A stretch of DNA of 64,000 bases from JBHGYD01 sp041920415. GTDB lineage: Bacteria > Bacillota > Bacilli > Bacillales > Anoxybacillaceae. The stretch spans positions 1 to 64,000 of the forward strand of contig JBHGYD010000003.1 of NCBI GenBank assembly GCA_041920415.1, in the 5' to 3' direction. The notes under the pieces are model-generated. The model saw nothing but the letters and a program-made list of their open reading frames with translations. It was not told where the DNA came from and made no database searches. The position numbers and the translations under genes are program-made. Shown here one piece after another: positions 38,822 through 48,281 of the stretch (within the stretch, counting starts at the first letter, position 1; each line of letters opens with the position of its first letter).

Positions 38822-40489
38822 TTAAATTTCCATGATAATTGGTAAAATCATCGGTTTTCGTTTTGTTTTTTCAAATAAATATTGATTGAGTGCTTCACGA
38901 ATGTTCAATTTCAATGAAGACCATTCAATCACATATTCTTGCATGCATTTATTAACGATGTTCGTAACAATTTTCGTTGCCTCATCAAGCAATGTTTCCG
39001 ATTCCCTTACGTATACAAATCCGCGCGAAATAATCTCCGGACCAGCAATAATTTTTTTAGCCTCTTTGCTTAATGTAACAACGACGATTAAAATTCCATC
39101 TTGGGAAAGTAAGCGACGATCGCGCAAGACGATATTTCCGACATCACCAATTCCTAGTCCATCAATCAAAACGTTACCATACGGAACTTTTCCGCCAAAG
39201 CGCGCCTGACCGTTGCGAAATTCAACGACATCTCCCTTATCGATTAAAAACGTTCTTTCTTCTGAAATACCGACCGCTTTCGCAAGATTGGCGTGAGCTT
39301 TTTGCATGCGATATTCACCGTGAACCGGTATGAAATATTTCGGTTTCATTAAATTAAGCATCAGTTTTAATTCTTCTTGGCAGCCATGTCCGGATACATG
39401 CACTTTCCGCTGTCCGTAAATCACGTTCGCTCCAGCGCGATATAAGGAATCGATCGTTTTCAAAAAGAGCAGCTCATGCCCTGGCATTGGCGAAGCAGCA
39501 ACGATGACCGTATCTCCTTCTTTCACATTCACTTGTTTATGTGCTTGCTTGGCCATACGTGCTAACGCTCCCATTGGCTCGCCATGACCACCTGTTGTCA
39601 AAATGACTAATTCTCGATCTTCATACTGATGGATCTCGTTGATCGAGATGATAAGCTTCTCAGGTAACTGTAGATAACCGAAGCGAACGGCAACATCCAT
39701 CACTTTGTGCATGCTTTTTCCAACAATCGCCACTTTTCGTCCATGTGCCTTCGCTGCATGTAATACTTGTTGAATTCTTGTAATATTTGACGCATAACAA
39801 GCAACAATTACTCTGCCCTTTGCATTGTAAACGACATCGGCAATTTCTTGCGCTACTACTGTATCTGAACCCGTATATCCTGGTTTCTCAGCATTTGTAC
39901 TATCCGACAATAAGCATAAAACACCTTTTTCCCCAATTTGCGCCATTTTTCCCAAATCTGCCCGATTCATTCCGTATGGAGTTTGGTCGAATTTAAAATC
40001 GCCTGTATAAACAATCGCACCTTGTGAAGTATGAAAGCTAATTCCAACAGAATCAGGAATGCTATGAATTGTCCGGAAAAACGTCACCTTTGCCTTTTCA
40101 AACGTCACTTCGGAATCGGAGCGAATTTCAATAAGCGGCGCATCCACGCTAACTCCCTGCTCTTTTAATTTTTCCTCAACCAATCCAAGCGTCAGTTTTG
40201 TCGCATATACAGGGGCAGTGATTTTCTTTAAGACATAGGCAATCGCACCAATATGTTCCTCATGACCATGCGTCAAAAAAATCGCCTTAATGCGCTCTTG
40301 TCGTTCAACAAGATAGGCAATGTCGGGAATTACCTTATCGATTCCAAGCATCTCGTCTTCTGGAAACATTAAGCCTGCATCAATGACAAAAATATCTTCG
40401 TCTAGCTCGACAATGTACATATTTTTTCCGATTTCCCCTACTCCTCCAAGGGAAAATACTCTTATTTTCTCTACTTGTTTCGTCCTCAA
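38822..40489 (-). CDS. rnjB: Ribonuclease J2
   Basis: 555 residues, metallo-beta-lactamase/beta-CASP type. The metal motif reads HGHEEHIGA, where RNase J1 has HGHEDH; that Glu-for-Asp change is the mark of J2 in Bacillus, which has weaker exonuclease activity and works in complex with J1. Later motifs: …YTGDFKFDQTP…, …LLSDSTNAEKPG…, …HVSGHGCQEELKLML… and …IPVHGEYRMQ…. It has an internal C-terminal domain ending …MILPIIMEI. Single gene between dapA and tepA. Confidence 0.93.
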   Translation of the reverse strand: MRTKQVEKIRVFSLGGVGEIGKNMYIVELDEDIFVIDAGLMFPEDEMLGIDKVIPDIAYLVERQERIKAIFLTHGHEEHIGAIAYVLKKITAPVYATKLTLGLVEEKLKEQGVSVDAPLIEIRSDSEVTFEKAKVTFFRTIHSIPDSVGISFHTSQGAIVYTGDFKFDQTPYGMNRADLGKMAQIGEKGVLCLLSDSTNAEKPGYTGSDTVVAQEIADVVYNAKGRVIVACYASNITRIQQVLHAAKAHGRKVAIVGKSMHKVMDVAVRFGYLQLPEKLIISINEIHQYEDRELVILTTGGHGEPMGALARMAKQAHKQVNVKEGDTVIVAASPMPGHELLFLKTIDSLYRAGANVIYGQRKVHVSGHGCQEELKLMLNLMKPKYFIPVHGEYRMQKAHANLAKAVGISEERTFLIDKGDVVEFRNGQARFGGKVPYGNVLIDGLGIGDVGNIVLRDRRLLSQDGILIVVVTLSKEAKKIIAGPEIISRGFVYVRESETLLDEATKIVTNIVNKCMQEYVIEWSSLKLNIREALNQYLFEKTKRKPMILPIIMEI

Positions 40490-40595
40490 TGCTACGTCCT
40501 CCTAATGCTTAAACTAACCCGCTCAAAGTCACTTGATTTTATTATAACTGATGGAAGATTTTAAACACAAGATAATTTATCAGGTGCACATAGTA

Positions 40596-40641
40596 GAATA
40601 AGAAAGGCCAATCCGCCTTTACAAGCGAATTGGCCTTTCTA
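40596..40641 (-). terminator. Terminator of asd-dapG-dapA
   Basis: AGAAAGGCCAAT (40601-40612) and ATTGGCCTTTCT (40629-40640) form a 12-bp stem extended by inner pairs, followed on the minus strand by TATTCTACT. It begins at the dapA stop. Confidence 0.8.
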
Positions 40642-41514
40642 TTACAGCGTATGGAGTAAGTTCATCAACTGAACTCGTTCTTGTTCCGTTAATGGAACAA
40701 GCGGCAAACGAACGGAGCCGACATCCAATCCTTTTAGTTGCAATGCGGTTTTGACGGGGACTGGGCTAGGTGCAGCGAATAATCCTTTCATGATTGGGAG
40801 CAATGTTTGATGAAGTTTTGCTGCTTTTATGCGATCACCTGTTTCAAACGCTGTGATCATTTCTTGCATTTCATTCCCAATAATATGGGAAGCAACCGAT
40901 ACAACACCCGCTCCACCAATCGCCATGACTGGCAGCGTTAAACCATCGTCACCGCTATATAACAGAAAATCATCATCAGTGCGAGCGATAATCTCTGTCA
41001 TTGCATCTAAATTACCGCTTGCATCTTTCACAGCAACGATATTTGGAATTTCGGCCAAGCGAACGATCGTGTCAACAGCAATGTTAACGACCGCACGACC
41101 TGGAATGTTATATACCATCACTGGAAGCGAAGTACTTTCAGCAATGGCTTTAAAATGTTGATAAATTCCTTCTTGGTTTGGCTTGTTATAGTACGGTGCG
41201 ACAATCATTACTGCGTCCACACCAATTTCTTCTGCTTTTTTCGTTAGCTCAATGGATGCGTGCGTATTGTTGCTTCCTGTTCCAGCAATAACAGGCACTC
41301 TACCGTTTACTACAGAAACGACATGGCGAAATAACGCAACTTTTTCCTCGGTCGTTAACGTTGGAGATTCTCCTGTTGTACCAGCAATGACAAGTGAATC
41401 AGTGCCATTTTCAAGTAAATAGTTTACAAGTTGTGTTGTTTTGTCAAAATCAACATTCCCTTTATTGTCAAATGGCGTTACCATCGCTGTTACAATTTTA
41501 CCAAATTGAATCAA
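40642..41514 (-). CDS. dapA: 4-hydroxy-tetrahydrodipicolinate synthase
   Basis: 290 residues, the B. subtilis length. Class I aldolase motifs: GTTGESPTL, the catalytic Tyr in …MVYNIPGRAVVN…, and the Schiff-base Lys in …IVAVKDASGNLD…. It condenses aspartate semialdehyde with pyruvate, the first step to diaminopimelate, lysine and dipicolinate. The start is a TTG at 41514, 8 nt after GAGGAG; an in-frame GTG at 41521-41523 overlaps the Shine-Dalgarno and the dapG stop and is less likely. Its product feeds dpaAB encoded upstream. Confidence 0.96.
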   Translation of the reverse strand: MIQFGKIVTAMVTPFDNKGNVDFDKTTQLVNYLLENGTDSLVIAGTTGESPTLTTEEKVALFRHVVSVVNGRVPVIAGTGSNNTHASIELTKKAEEIGVDAVMIVAPYYNKPNQEGIYQHFKAIAESTSLPVMVYNIPGRAVVNIAVDTIVRLAEIPNIVAVKDASGNLDAMTEIIARTDDDFLLYSGDDGLTLPVMAIGGAGVVSVASHIIGNEMQEMITAFETGDRIKAAKLHQTLLPIMKGLFAAPSPVPVKTALQLKGLDVGSVRLPLVPLTEQERVQLMNLLHTL

Positions 41515-41519
41515 TGCTT

Positions 41520-42767
41520 TCACTCCTCATCAGAATCATATTTCATCGGCTGTTCTTCGGAGAGATGGAAAGCGTCATGCAATGCATTGACCGCTTTCTT
41601 TAAGTCTTCTTCTTTTACTAATACCCAAATTGTCGTATGGCTATCGGCCGATTGTAAAATTTGAATTCCTTGTTCAGAAAGAGCAGTCACAATTTTTGCT
41701 GTTACCCCCGGAACGCCGGCAATGCCTGCACCCACAGTTGACACTTTAGCGCAACCTCTCGTCACAATTGGTTCATATCCAATGTTACGGAGCGCTGCAA
41801 TTGCGCGGTCTGTCATTTCACCAGCGACCGTATATACAACGCCGTTTGGTGAAATGTTAATAAAATCAACGCTAATTCCTTCCCTGGCCATTGCTTTAAA
41901 CACATCTGATTGCAATTCATAATGACCTTCTTTAGCTTGCACTTTAATTTGTGTAATATTAGAAACGTGAGCAATACCAGTCACAAGACGTTCTTTGACA
42001 TCGCTGCCTTTATTTTGTTTGACAGCAGATGTAACAAGCGTTCCTAACGAATCCGAATAAGTGGAACGCACGCGCAACGGCACTTTTGCTTGCATCGCAA
42101 TTTCCACAGCACGCGGATGGATGACTTTCGCTCCTTGATATGCCATGTTGCAAATTTCCGTATATGTCACGACATCAAGTGGGCGAGCGTTTTCCACGAT
42201 GCGCGGATCAGCGGTCATCACCCCTTCGACATCGGTAAAAATGTCGACCCATTCCGCATTCAGCGCAGCACCTAGGGCAGCTGCGGATGTATCACTGCCA
42301 CCGCGCCCGAGCGTCGTTATATCTCCATCTTTTGTTGCACCTTGAAATCCTGCGACAACAACGACATCATATTCTTCCAATGCTTCAAGCAAACGTTCAC
42401 AGCGCATTTCAATAATTTTCGCATTCGTATACTCATCATTTGTGAGAAACCCAGCTTGCGCCCCTGTAAACGCTGTTGCTTTGATTCCATGTTTGTTTAA
42501 CAGATTGGTAAATACAACACTAGAAATAATTTCTCCGCAAGCCATTAATAAATCTTGTTCGCGCTTGTTAACGTATGTGTTACTTCCCCCGATCAAGCTT
42601 AGTAGGGTATCGGTCGCATACGGCTCTCCTTTACGGCCCATCGCCGAGACGACAACAACCACTTTATATCCTTCGTCCAGTGCCTTAGCGATATGTTTGC
42701 GGGCAAAATCGCGCCCATATTCATCACGAACCGATGTGCCGCCAAATTTTTGAACAATGATTTTCAT
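41520..42767 (-). CDS. dapG: Aspartokinase I (diaminopimelate-sensitive type)
   Basis: 415 residues. Kinase motifs KFGGTSV at the N-terminus and GRGGSDTSA in the middle; two ACT domains fill the C-terminal 150 residues (…GIAHVSNITQIKVQAKEG…, …STVGAGIAGVPG…). It phosphorylates aspartate, the entry step for DAP/lysine. In B. subtilis this isozyme (DapG) is inhibited by meso-diaminopimelate. It is 30 bp downstream of asd and overlaps the dapA start region, forming one operon. Confidence 0.95.
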   Translation of the reverse strand: MKIIVQKFGGTSVRDEYGRDFARKHIAKALDEGYKVVVVVSAMGRKGEPYATDTLLSLIGGSNTYVNKREQDLLMACGEIISSVVFTNLLNKHGIKATAFTGAQAGFLTNDEYTNAKIIEMRCERLLEALEEYDVVVVAGFQGATKDGDITTLGRGGSDTSAAALGAALNAEWVDIFTDVEGVMTADPRIVENARPLDVVTYTEICNMAYQGAKVIHPRAVEIAMQAKVPLRVRSTYSDSLGTLVTSAVKQNKGSDVKERLVTGIAHVSNITQIKVQAKEGHYELQSDVFKAMAREGISVDFINISPNGVVYTVAGEMTDRAIAALRNIGYEPIVTRGCAKVSTVGAGIAGVPGVTAKIVTALSEQGIQILQSADSHTTIWVLVKEEDLKKAVNALHDAFHLSEEQPMKYDSDEE

Positions 42768-42797
42768 TTTAACACCTCGATGTTCAATCCTTCATCT

Positions 42798-43844
42798 TTA
42801 TTTTACAAGTCCTAGCTTCAAAAGGCTCTCAGCAATTTGCACGGAGTTCCATGCTGCTCCTTTTAATAAATTGTCGGATACAATCCATAAGTGGAAACCA
42901 CGATCACGATCTAAATCTTTACGAATGCGGCCGACGAACACTTCATTTTTCCCAACGCAATCAGCTGGCATCGGATAAAGTTGTTCCGCTGGATTATCTT
43001 GTAAAATGACACCTGGAGCATCTTTTAAGACGTTCTTGATATCTTCTGCACTGACACCTTCTTGATCAATTTCAATATAGACCGATTCAGAGTGACCTGT
43101 CATCACTGGAATGCGCACGCATGTTGCCGCGATTTCTAATTCAGGCATATGCATAATTTTTTTCGTTTCGTTCATCATTTTCATTTCTTCAAATGTAAAA
43201 CCGTTATCTTGGAATTTATCAATTTGTGGAATCGCATTAAACGCAATTTGATAATGTTTTCGATCGGATTTAACCGGCAAAATCTCAGGTGTGAACGATT
43301 CGCCTTCAAGAACCGCTTTTGACTGTGCTTTTAATTCTTCAATGGCTTGTGCTCCCGCGCCAGAAACCGCTTGATATGTCGATACAATCACTTTTTTCAA
43401 TCCGAACGCTTGGCGAATCGGTTCAAGAGCGACGACCATTTGAATCGTTGAGCAGTTCGGGTTGGCGATGATACCATTATGCCATTTTAAATCCTCTTCG
43501 TTCACTTCAGGCACAACAAGTGGCACGTTTTCGTCCATGCGAAATGCGCTTGTGTTGTCGACAACAATTGCTCCACGTTTGACCGCTTCCGGAGCGAGCG
43601 CTTTCGATACAGAACCGCCAGCGCTAAAAAGAGCAATATCAACTCCTTCAAAACTTTCCGGTTTCGCTACTTGTACTTCGATTTCTTCACCTTTAAAGAC
43701 GACCTTTTTTCCTGCTGAACGTTCGGATGATAACAGCGTTAACGTTCCAACCGGAAAATTTCTATTTTCTAGTGTTCGAATCATTTGTTGACCAACTGCA
43801 CCAGTAGCACCGACGACCGCTACATGTAAACCGCTTTGTTCCAT
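42798..43844 (-). CDS. asd: Aspartate-semialdehyde dehydrogenase
   Basis: 348 residues. NADP-binding GATGAVGQQMIRTLE at the N-terminus, catalytic Cys in NPNCSTIQ (about residue 130), the active-site Gln in …STYQAVSGAG…, and the substrate-binding His in …DRDRGFHLWIVSDNL…. It reduces aspartyl phosphate to the semialdehyde used by DapA. First gene of asd-dapG-dapA; no lysine riboswitch is visible in the 140 bp before it. Confidence 0.96.
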   Translation of the reverse strand: MEQSGLHVAVVGATGAVGQQMIRTLENRNFPVGTLTLLSSERSAGKKVVFKGEEIEVQVAKPESFEGVDIALFSAGGSVSKALAPEAVKRGAIVVDNTSAFRMDENVPLVVPEVNEEDLKWHNGIIANPNCSTIQMVVALEPIRQAFGLKKVIVSTYQAVSGAGAQAIEELKAQSKAVLEGESFTPEILPVKSDRKHYQIAFNAIPQIDKFQDNGFTFEEMKMMNETKKIMHMPELEIAATCVRIPVMTGHSESVYIEIDQEGVSAEDIKNVLKDAPGVILQDNPAEQLYPMPADCVGKNEVFVGRIRKDLDRDRGFHLWIVSDNLLKGAAWNSVQIAESLLKLGLVK

Positions 43845-43985
43845 GGTTCATTCTCCTTCCAACTTATAACTATCTACAAAAATGACATTGTATAAAATTT
43901 GATAGTTTTTATTTTAACATATTCGGCTTTAAAGGAGAGAAAATTTTTATAATCATGCATAAAATTTCTGTTTTGTGATTATTTA

Positions 43986-44588
43986 TTAATTGTCTGTATC
44001 ACGAAATTTCTCGATAATAACGGGCTGCAGTTGTTTTCCTTCTAAAGCAGCGACAACTGTGTCGCGCAAGAGCGACATTTTCGCAACCATGGAGTTTGGT
44101 TTTGTATGCGGTGCATCTTGACCAAACGGGATAAAGTAAATATTTTTTGCGGACATGAGACGCATTAAATTGACACCATTTAAACCTAGTGCATCGTTTG
44201 TGGAAATGCCGACGACGACAGGGCGATGGTTACGCATTGTTGCTTTGGCTGCCATGAGCACGGGCGAATCCGTCATGGCGTTGGCGAATTTGCTCATTGA
44301 GTTTCCTGTCAATGGAGCGATAACCATACAATCAAGAGGAATTTTCGGACCGAGCGGCTCAGCTTTTACAATCGTATCGATCACCTTATGACCTGTTATC
44401 TCTTCTAGTTTTTTTATCCAATCTTCCCCATCCCCAAATCTTGTATTAGTCGTTTTCACTGTATGGGTGACAATCGGCAATACTTCTGCGCCTTCGTTTA
44501 CTAACTTTTCGATTTCCGGCATCACCTCATCATACGTGCAGTGAGAACCCGTCAAGCCAAAGCCGATTCGTTTTCCTTTTACACTCAT
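43986..44588 (-). CDS. dpaB: Dipicolinate synthase subunit B
   Basis: 200 residues, flavoprotein (UbiX/Pad-like) fold: MSVKGKRIGFGLTGSHCTYDE…, …CMVIAPLTGNSMSKFANAMTDSPV…. With DpaA it oxidises the DapA product to dipicolinic acid in the mother cell; this acid is then packed with Ca2+ in the spore core. It starts directly after dpaA. Confidence 0.95.
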   Translation of the reverse strand: MSVKGKRIGFGLTGSHCTYDEVMPEIEKLVNEGAEVLPIVTHTVKTTNTRFGDGEDWIKKLEEITGHKVIDTIVKAEPLGPKIPLDCMVIAPLTGNSMSKFANAMTDSPVLMAAKATMRNHRPVVVGISTNDALGLNGVNLMRLMSAKNIYFIPFGQDAPHTKPNSMVAKMSLLRDTVVAALEGKQLQPVIIEKFRDTDN

Positions 44589-45488
44589 TTACGATTTCCC
44601 CTTTCGCTTCTTTAAGTCGTCAAACAATAATTGAGAAAGAACGTTCGCAATAATTTGTCCAGCTGTTTTCGGAGCGACTACTCCAGGCAATCCCGGTGCT
44701 AATAATGCCTTAATTCCCCGTTTTTCAGCATAACGGAAGTCGGTCCCCCCCGGTTTAGAAGCTAAATCAATAATTAGCGTATGGGCGGGCATTTTTGAAA
44801 TAACGCTGGCGGTAACGACGAGAGATGGAATGGTATTAATACAAATGTCGATATCTCTCACTTCTTTTTCTAGATCTTGGAGATGGAACGGCTCAAGCCC
44901 CATTTCGGTAATTCGGGCAATATGTTCTGAGCGGCGCGCTCCCACTTTTACTTTTGCTCCTAATGCGGCAAATGTACGGGCAACGGTCATGCCGACGCGA
45001 CCTAAACCAAGGACAGCGACACGGGAGCCATGAATCGTAAAATCGGTATGTTGAATAACGATCATAATCGTTCCTTCGGCCGTCGGAATCGAGTTGTAAA
45101 TCGCGACATCATCACGTTCAAACAGTTGCACATATTTTCGATTCACCGTCTTCATTAAGCTGTCTAAATAACTGTTACTAATGCCAGAATACACTGTGCA
45201 ATATTTCGGTGTTTTGAGCAGCATTTCTTCAGTAAAAAAAATTTGCTCATTGGAGAAAATCGTATCGACTTTTCCTTCAAGATTTGTACCATGAACAGGC
45301 AAAATAATCGCATCTAAATCAGAAAAATCGACTTCATCGATATACATTTTCGTAGCTCCTGTAAAGCTATGGGCTAGTTGATCGAAGCCAATAAGGGATA
45401 ATTTGGCATCAAGCTCTGTCAACTTACGAATGACTTCTAATTGCCTCGCATCTCCGCCAACAATAGCTACATGCATCCCAGTTAGCAT
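44589..45488 (-). CDS. dpaA: Dipicolinate synthase subunit A
   Basis: About 299 residues. The N-terminal domain (…HVAIVGGDARQLEVIRKL…) precedes an NAD(P)-binding Rossmann fold (VLGLGRVGMTVARTFAALG) and a C-terminal part …LLAPGLPGVVAPKTAGQI…. It is the dehydrogenase half of dipicolinate synthase. The start is in the ATG-ATG pair near 45488, preceded by AAGGTGAG. A σK-type promoter lies 55-85 bp upstream, fitting mother-cell expression. Confidence 0.95.
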   Translation of the reverse strand: MLTGMHVAIVGGDARQLEVIRKLTELDAKLSLIGFDQLAHSFTGATKMYIDEVDFSDLDAIILPVHGTNLEGKVDTIFSNEQIFFTEEMLLKTPKYCTVYSGISNSYLDSLMKTVNRKYVQLFERDDVAIYNSIPTAEGTIMIVIQHTDFTIHGSRVAVLGLGRVGMTVARTFAALGAKVKVGARRSEHIARITEMGLEPFHLQDLEKEVRDIDICINTIPSLVVTASVISKMPAHTLIIDLASKPGGTDFRYAEKRGIKALLAPGLPGVVAPKTAGQIIANVLSQLLFDDLKKRKGKS

Positions 45489-45544
45489 CATATATCTCAC
45501 CTTCTTTATTCAAAACTCATTTTGACATCTTCGGGTTCCTTTCA

Positions 45545-45575
45545 CATCTTATGAAAAAGATGAAATATAGGTGAA
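45545..45575 (-). promoter_or_regulatory. Probable σK promoter of dpaAB
   Basis: The minus strand reads CACC (45573-45570), 16 bp, then CATAAGATG (45553-45545), close to the σK pattern AC-N16/17-CATAnnnTA. B. subtilis spoVF is transcribed by σK (established knowledge). Confidence 0.55.
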
Positions 45576-45582
45576 TATCATA

Positions 45583-45621
45583 GAAAAGAAAAAAGCGATT
45601 ACATCATATGATGCAACCGCT
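45583..45621 (-). terminator. Terminator of ymxH
   Basis: GCGGTTGCATCA and TGATGTAATCGC (minus strand; two G-U pairs) form a 12-bp stem followed by TTTTTTCTTTTC. It separates ymxH from dpaA. Confidence 0.85.
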
Positions 45622-45636
45622 CTTTTGTACGTGTTT

Positions 45637-45876
45637 CTATTCATCAAGAACATCAATAATAATCATATCTGCCCCGATTTTTTTTATATATTTCCACGGA
45701 ACCCGAATTTCGTTTCCCTCTTTGCGAAAACCGAACCATTTTCCTGTTGGAATTAATAATGCTTGAATTTGACCGGTCTGTTCGTTAATTTCTAAATCGG
45801 TTTGTCCTAATACCCCTAATCGTTCCGCCCGTCTGACATCAACAATTTCCTTTCCGCTTAATTCACTTAGCCTCAC
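45637..45876 (-). CDS. ymxH: YlmC/YmxH family protein (PRC-barrel-like)
   Basis: 79 residues: MRLSELSGKEIVDV…RLGVLGQTDLEIN…, …WFGFRKEGNEIRVPWKYIKKIGADMIIID…. This is a small all-beta PRC-barrel of the kind tied to sporulation in Bacillales; function not established. It stands between mlpA and dpaA with terminators on both sides. Confidence 0.88.
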   Translation of the reverse strand: MRLSELSGKEIVDVRRAERLGVLGQTDLEINEQTGQIQALLIPTGKWFGFRKEGNEIRVPWKYIKKIGADMIIIDVLDE

Positions 45877-45921
45877 CGCGTATGCACTCCTTTGTTTCTT
45901 TTTATCATTGTAAGAAAAAAA

Positions 45922-45963
45922 GAATAAAAAAATGCCTGCAAGTTATCGATGCAGGCATTTTTT
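45922..45963 (-). terminator. Terminator of mlpA
   Basis: AAAAAATGCCTGCA (from 45926) pairs with TGCAGGCATTTTTT (to 45963), followed on the minus strand by TTTTATTCTTTTTTTC. Confidence 0.9.
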
Positions 45964-45964
45964 A

Positions 45965-47206
45965 TCAACGGCAAAGCGCACTTGGTAATTGTCCATTTGG
46001 ACTAATTAAGGCCAGCGCGTAATCTTGGCTAAAAATTTGCTGCGCGAGCTGATTCACTTTTTCTGCTGTAACGTTATTAATCTCCTCGATAATTTCATCA
46101 AGGGAACGGTGACGACCTAACAGCAACTCATTTTTACCGTTGCGGCTCATGCGGCTATTTGTGCTTTCAAGGCTTAACATTAAGCTGCCTTTCATTTGTT
46201 CTTTACTATTTTGCAGCTCTTTTGTCGTAATTCCATCTTCTTTTAATTTGCGAACCGTTTCTTGAATCGTTTCAAATAAAAGGTCTAATTGATTGTTGCC
46301 CGTCCCCCCATAAATCGCTAGCAATCCTCCGTCTTGATAGGAAGAATGATAAGAAAACACCGAATACGCTAAACCGCGCTGTTCACGAACTTCCTGGAAG
46401 AGACGGCTACTCATACTGCCACCTAAAATATTATTTAATATAATCAGACTGTAAATATCCGGGTGACCAACAGGTAATCCGTTAAACCCGATACATAAAT
46501 GAGCTTGTTCTGTATCTTTTTGACGCGCTAATTTTTGCGGCTCGAATACCGGTGCTACTTCGTTTTCTACTCGTTGTTTCGCTGTAAACGAGCCGAAATA
46601 TTTTTCAATTTCTTTAATAAAGCTTTCCTTCACATTCCCTGCAACGGAAATAACAACCCGATCAGGTGTATAGTAATCAGCCATATACTCGCGCAACGAA
46701 TCCCCTGTAAACGTGCGCAACGTTTCTTCTGTACCTAAAATCGGGTAACCAAGTGGATGATTGGCATAACATGCTTTGCTTAATAAGTCATGAACAATAT
46801 CGTCTGGAGTGTCTTCATACATTTTAATTTCTTCGAGTACGACGTTTCGTTCTTTCTGCAGCTCTTCATCCACAAACGTAGAGTGGAAAAACATATCTGC
46901 TAACATATCAAGAGCAAACTGTGCATGGTCATCTAATACTTTTGCGTAATAACATGTATACTCTTTAGAGGTAAAGGCGTTCACTTGACCGCCAATGCTG
47001 TCAAACGCTTCAGCAATCTCTCGTGCTGTACGCGTTTTTGTCCCTTTAAAAAACATATGTTCTAAAAAGTGAGAAATTCCATTATTTTGTTCATTTTCAT
47101 TGCGTGAACCAGTTCCAATCCATATCCCGATTGCGACTGAACGTACTGTTGGAATTTGTTCTAGCACAATTCGTACCCCATTTTGACACGTATACTTGTT
47201 AATCAA
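45965..47206 (-). CDS. mlpA: M16 family zinc protease MlpA (YmxG)
   Basis: 413 residues. The H-x2-E-H zinc motif is intact (…GISHFLEHMFFKGT…), with the third ligand Glu expected in …ERNVVLEEIKMYEDTPDD…. The C-terminal domain has the substrate R/Y region (…REQRGLAYSVFSYHSSY…). B. subtilis MlpA has been described as a processing-peptidase-like enzyme affecting protease expression; the true substrate is unknown. It lies 13 bp after ylxY, likely in one operon. Confidence 0.94.
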   Translation of the reverse strand: MINKYTCQNGVRIVLEQIPTVRSVAIGIWIGTGSRNENEQNNGISHFLEHMFFKGTKTRTAREIAEAFDSIGGQVNAFTSKEYTCYYAKVLDDHAQFALDMLADMFFHSTFVDEELQKERNVVLEEIKMYEDTPDDIVHDLLSKACYANHPLGYPILGTEETLRTFTGDSLREYMADYYTPDRVVISVAGNVKESFIKEIEKYFGSFTAKQRVENEVAPVFEPQKLARQKDTEQAHLCIGFNGLPVGHPDIYSLIILNNILGGSMSSRLFQEVREQRGLAYSVFSYHSSYQDGGLLAIYGGTGNNQLDLLFETIQETVRKLKEDGITTKELQNSKEQMKGSLMLSLESTNSRMSRNGKNELLLGRHRSLDEIIEEINNVTAEKVNQLAQQIFSQDYALALISPNGQLPSALCR

Positions 47207-47219
47207 ATTAACGTTCCTC

Positions 47220-48182
47220 CTATTTTTTTACAATTCTTTTTTCGTCTAATAATGTAGATACATTGCCGATTTCGTATTTTTTTTGTTGAATAGCGATAAT
47301 GAGTGGCTCGAGTGCCTCAGCCGTCGATAACGTAGGATGCATTAAAATCATGGCGCCCGGATGAATCTTAGACATTACCCGTTTCACTATAACAGATGAC
47401 GATGGTTTTTGCCAATCAATTGTATCGACGCTCCACATAATCGTTTTCATATTCAAATCGTGGGCAATTTTGACAACATCATCACGGTAGCTGCCGCTTG
47501 GAGGAGCAAACCATTTACATGTAACCCCTGTTGTCGCTTCAATGACTTCATTTGTTTTTTCAAGTTCTTCGCGAATAGCCTTATTGCTCATCGTTTTTAA
47601 ATCGGGATGACTATAGGAATGATTCCCAATTTCTTGTCCCGCATCTACAATCATTTTTGCCATATCAGGATAATTTTTTACCCAACGTCCTTCAAGAAAA
47701 AAGGTGGCCTGAACGTGATGTTTTTTCAAAATTTCAAGCATTTTTGGAATGTATTCATTCCCCCACGCGACATTTATAAGAAATGTGACCATCGGCTTCT
47801 CAGGGTGCCCACGGTAAATGGCTTCCGGTGGCAAATCCTCTAAATGAATGGAAGGGGGAACTTGTTGATAGACAAGTTTTCGCGCATCAAATGTTCCGTC
47901 TTTTTTCATATTTTGATAAGAAGCTTCAATGTTCACTTTCAATCCATTGTAACCTGGGATTGCTTTCCACACTCTATCAATGACCGCATTTTGCGGAGGA
48001 ATTTCATATTGTTTTGCCTTTGTTTCAATTTCAAGGTAAAGTTTATCGTTTACTTTGGATGCTTCGATGCTTTTTTCTCGCAATGTAACGATATATTGAT
48101 CCACAAACGGTTGATTGACGGCAATCCATGCAAATAAAAATATCACAATAAACAATATATAATGAGTATATATTTTTTTCAA
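47220..48182 (-). CDS. ylxY: YlxY, polysaccharide-deacetylase-like sporulation protein (altered active site)
   Basis: 320 residues. A signal anchor (about residues 5-22, …YILFIVIFLFAWIAV…) leads into a NodB-fold domain. Motif 2 H-S-Y-S-H-P is intact, as is …WFAPPSGSYRDDVV…. Where active enzymes have TFDDG, it reads …VTFLINVAWGNEY…, so the catalytic and metal-binding Asp pair is missing. The same change is, as I recall, present in B. subtilis YlxY, so it is a family trait rather than damage. Probably an extracytoplasmic binding or non-canonical protein. Followed by mlpA. Confidence 0.9.
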   Translation of the reverse strand: MKKIYTHYILFIVIFLFAWIAVNQPFVDQYIVTLREKSIEASKVNDKLYLEIETKAKQYEIPPQNAVIDRVWKAIPGYNGLKVNIEASYQNMKKDGTFDARKLVYQQVPPSIHLEDLPPEAIYRGHPEKPMVTFLINVAWGNEYIPKMLEILKKHHVQATFFLEGRWVKNYPDMAKMIVDAGQEIGNHSYSHPDLKTMSNKAIREELEKTNEVIEATTGVTCKWFAPPSGSYRDDVVKIAHDLNMKTIMWSVDTIDWQKPSSSVIVKRVMSKIHPGAMILMHPTLSTAEALEPLIIAIQQKKYEIGNVSTLLDEKRIVKK

Positions 48183-48243
48183 ACGTGTCCCCCCTTTTTA
48201 TTACAAATATGTAGAGAGAGGACAAGATAGAACTAGTCACAAA

Positions 48244-48275
48244 CAACAAAGAAGCCTAGGAAGGTCCTAAGGCTC
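48244..48275 (-). terminator. Terminator of pnp
   Basis: GAAGCCTAGGA (48251-48261) and TCCTAAGGCT (48265-48274) form the stem, followed on the minus strand by TTTGTTGTTTG. Confidence 0.75.
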
Positions 48276-48281
48276 CTCATG

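Noticed and set aside
40642..43985. Lysine riboswitch or T-box controlling asd-dapG-dapA
   Set aside because: The 140-bp leader before asd and the short gaps within the operon show no lysine-aptamer or T-box (GGTGG) landmarks.
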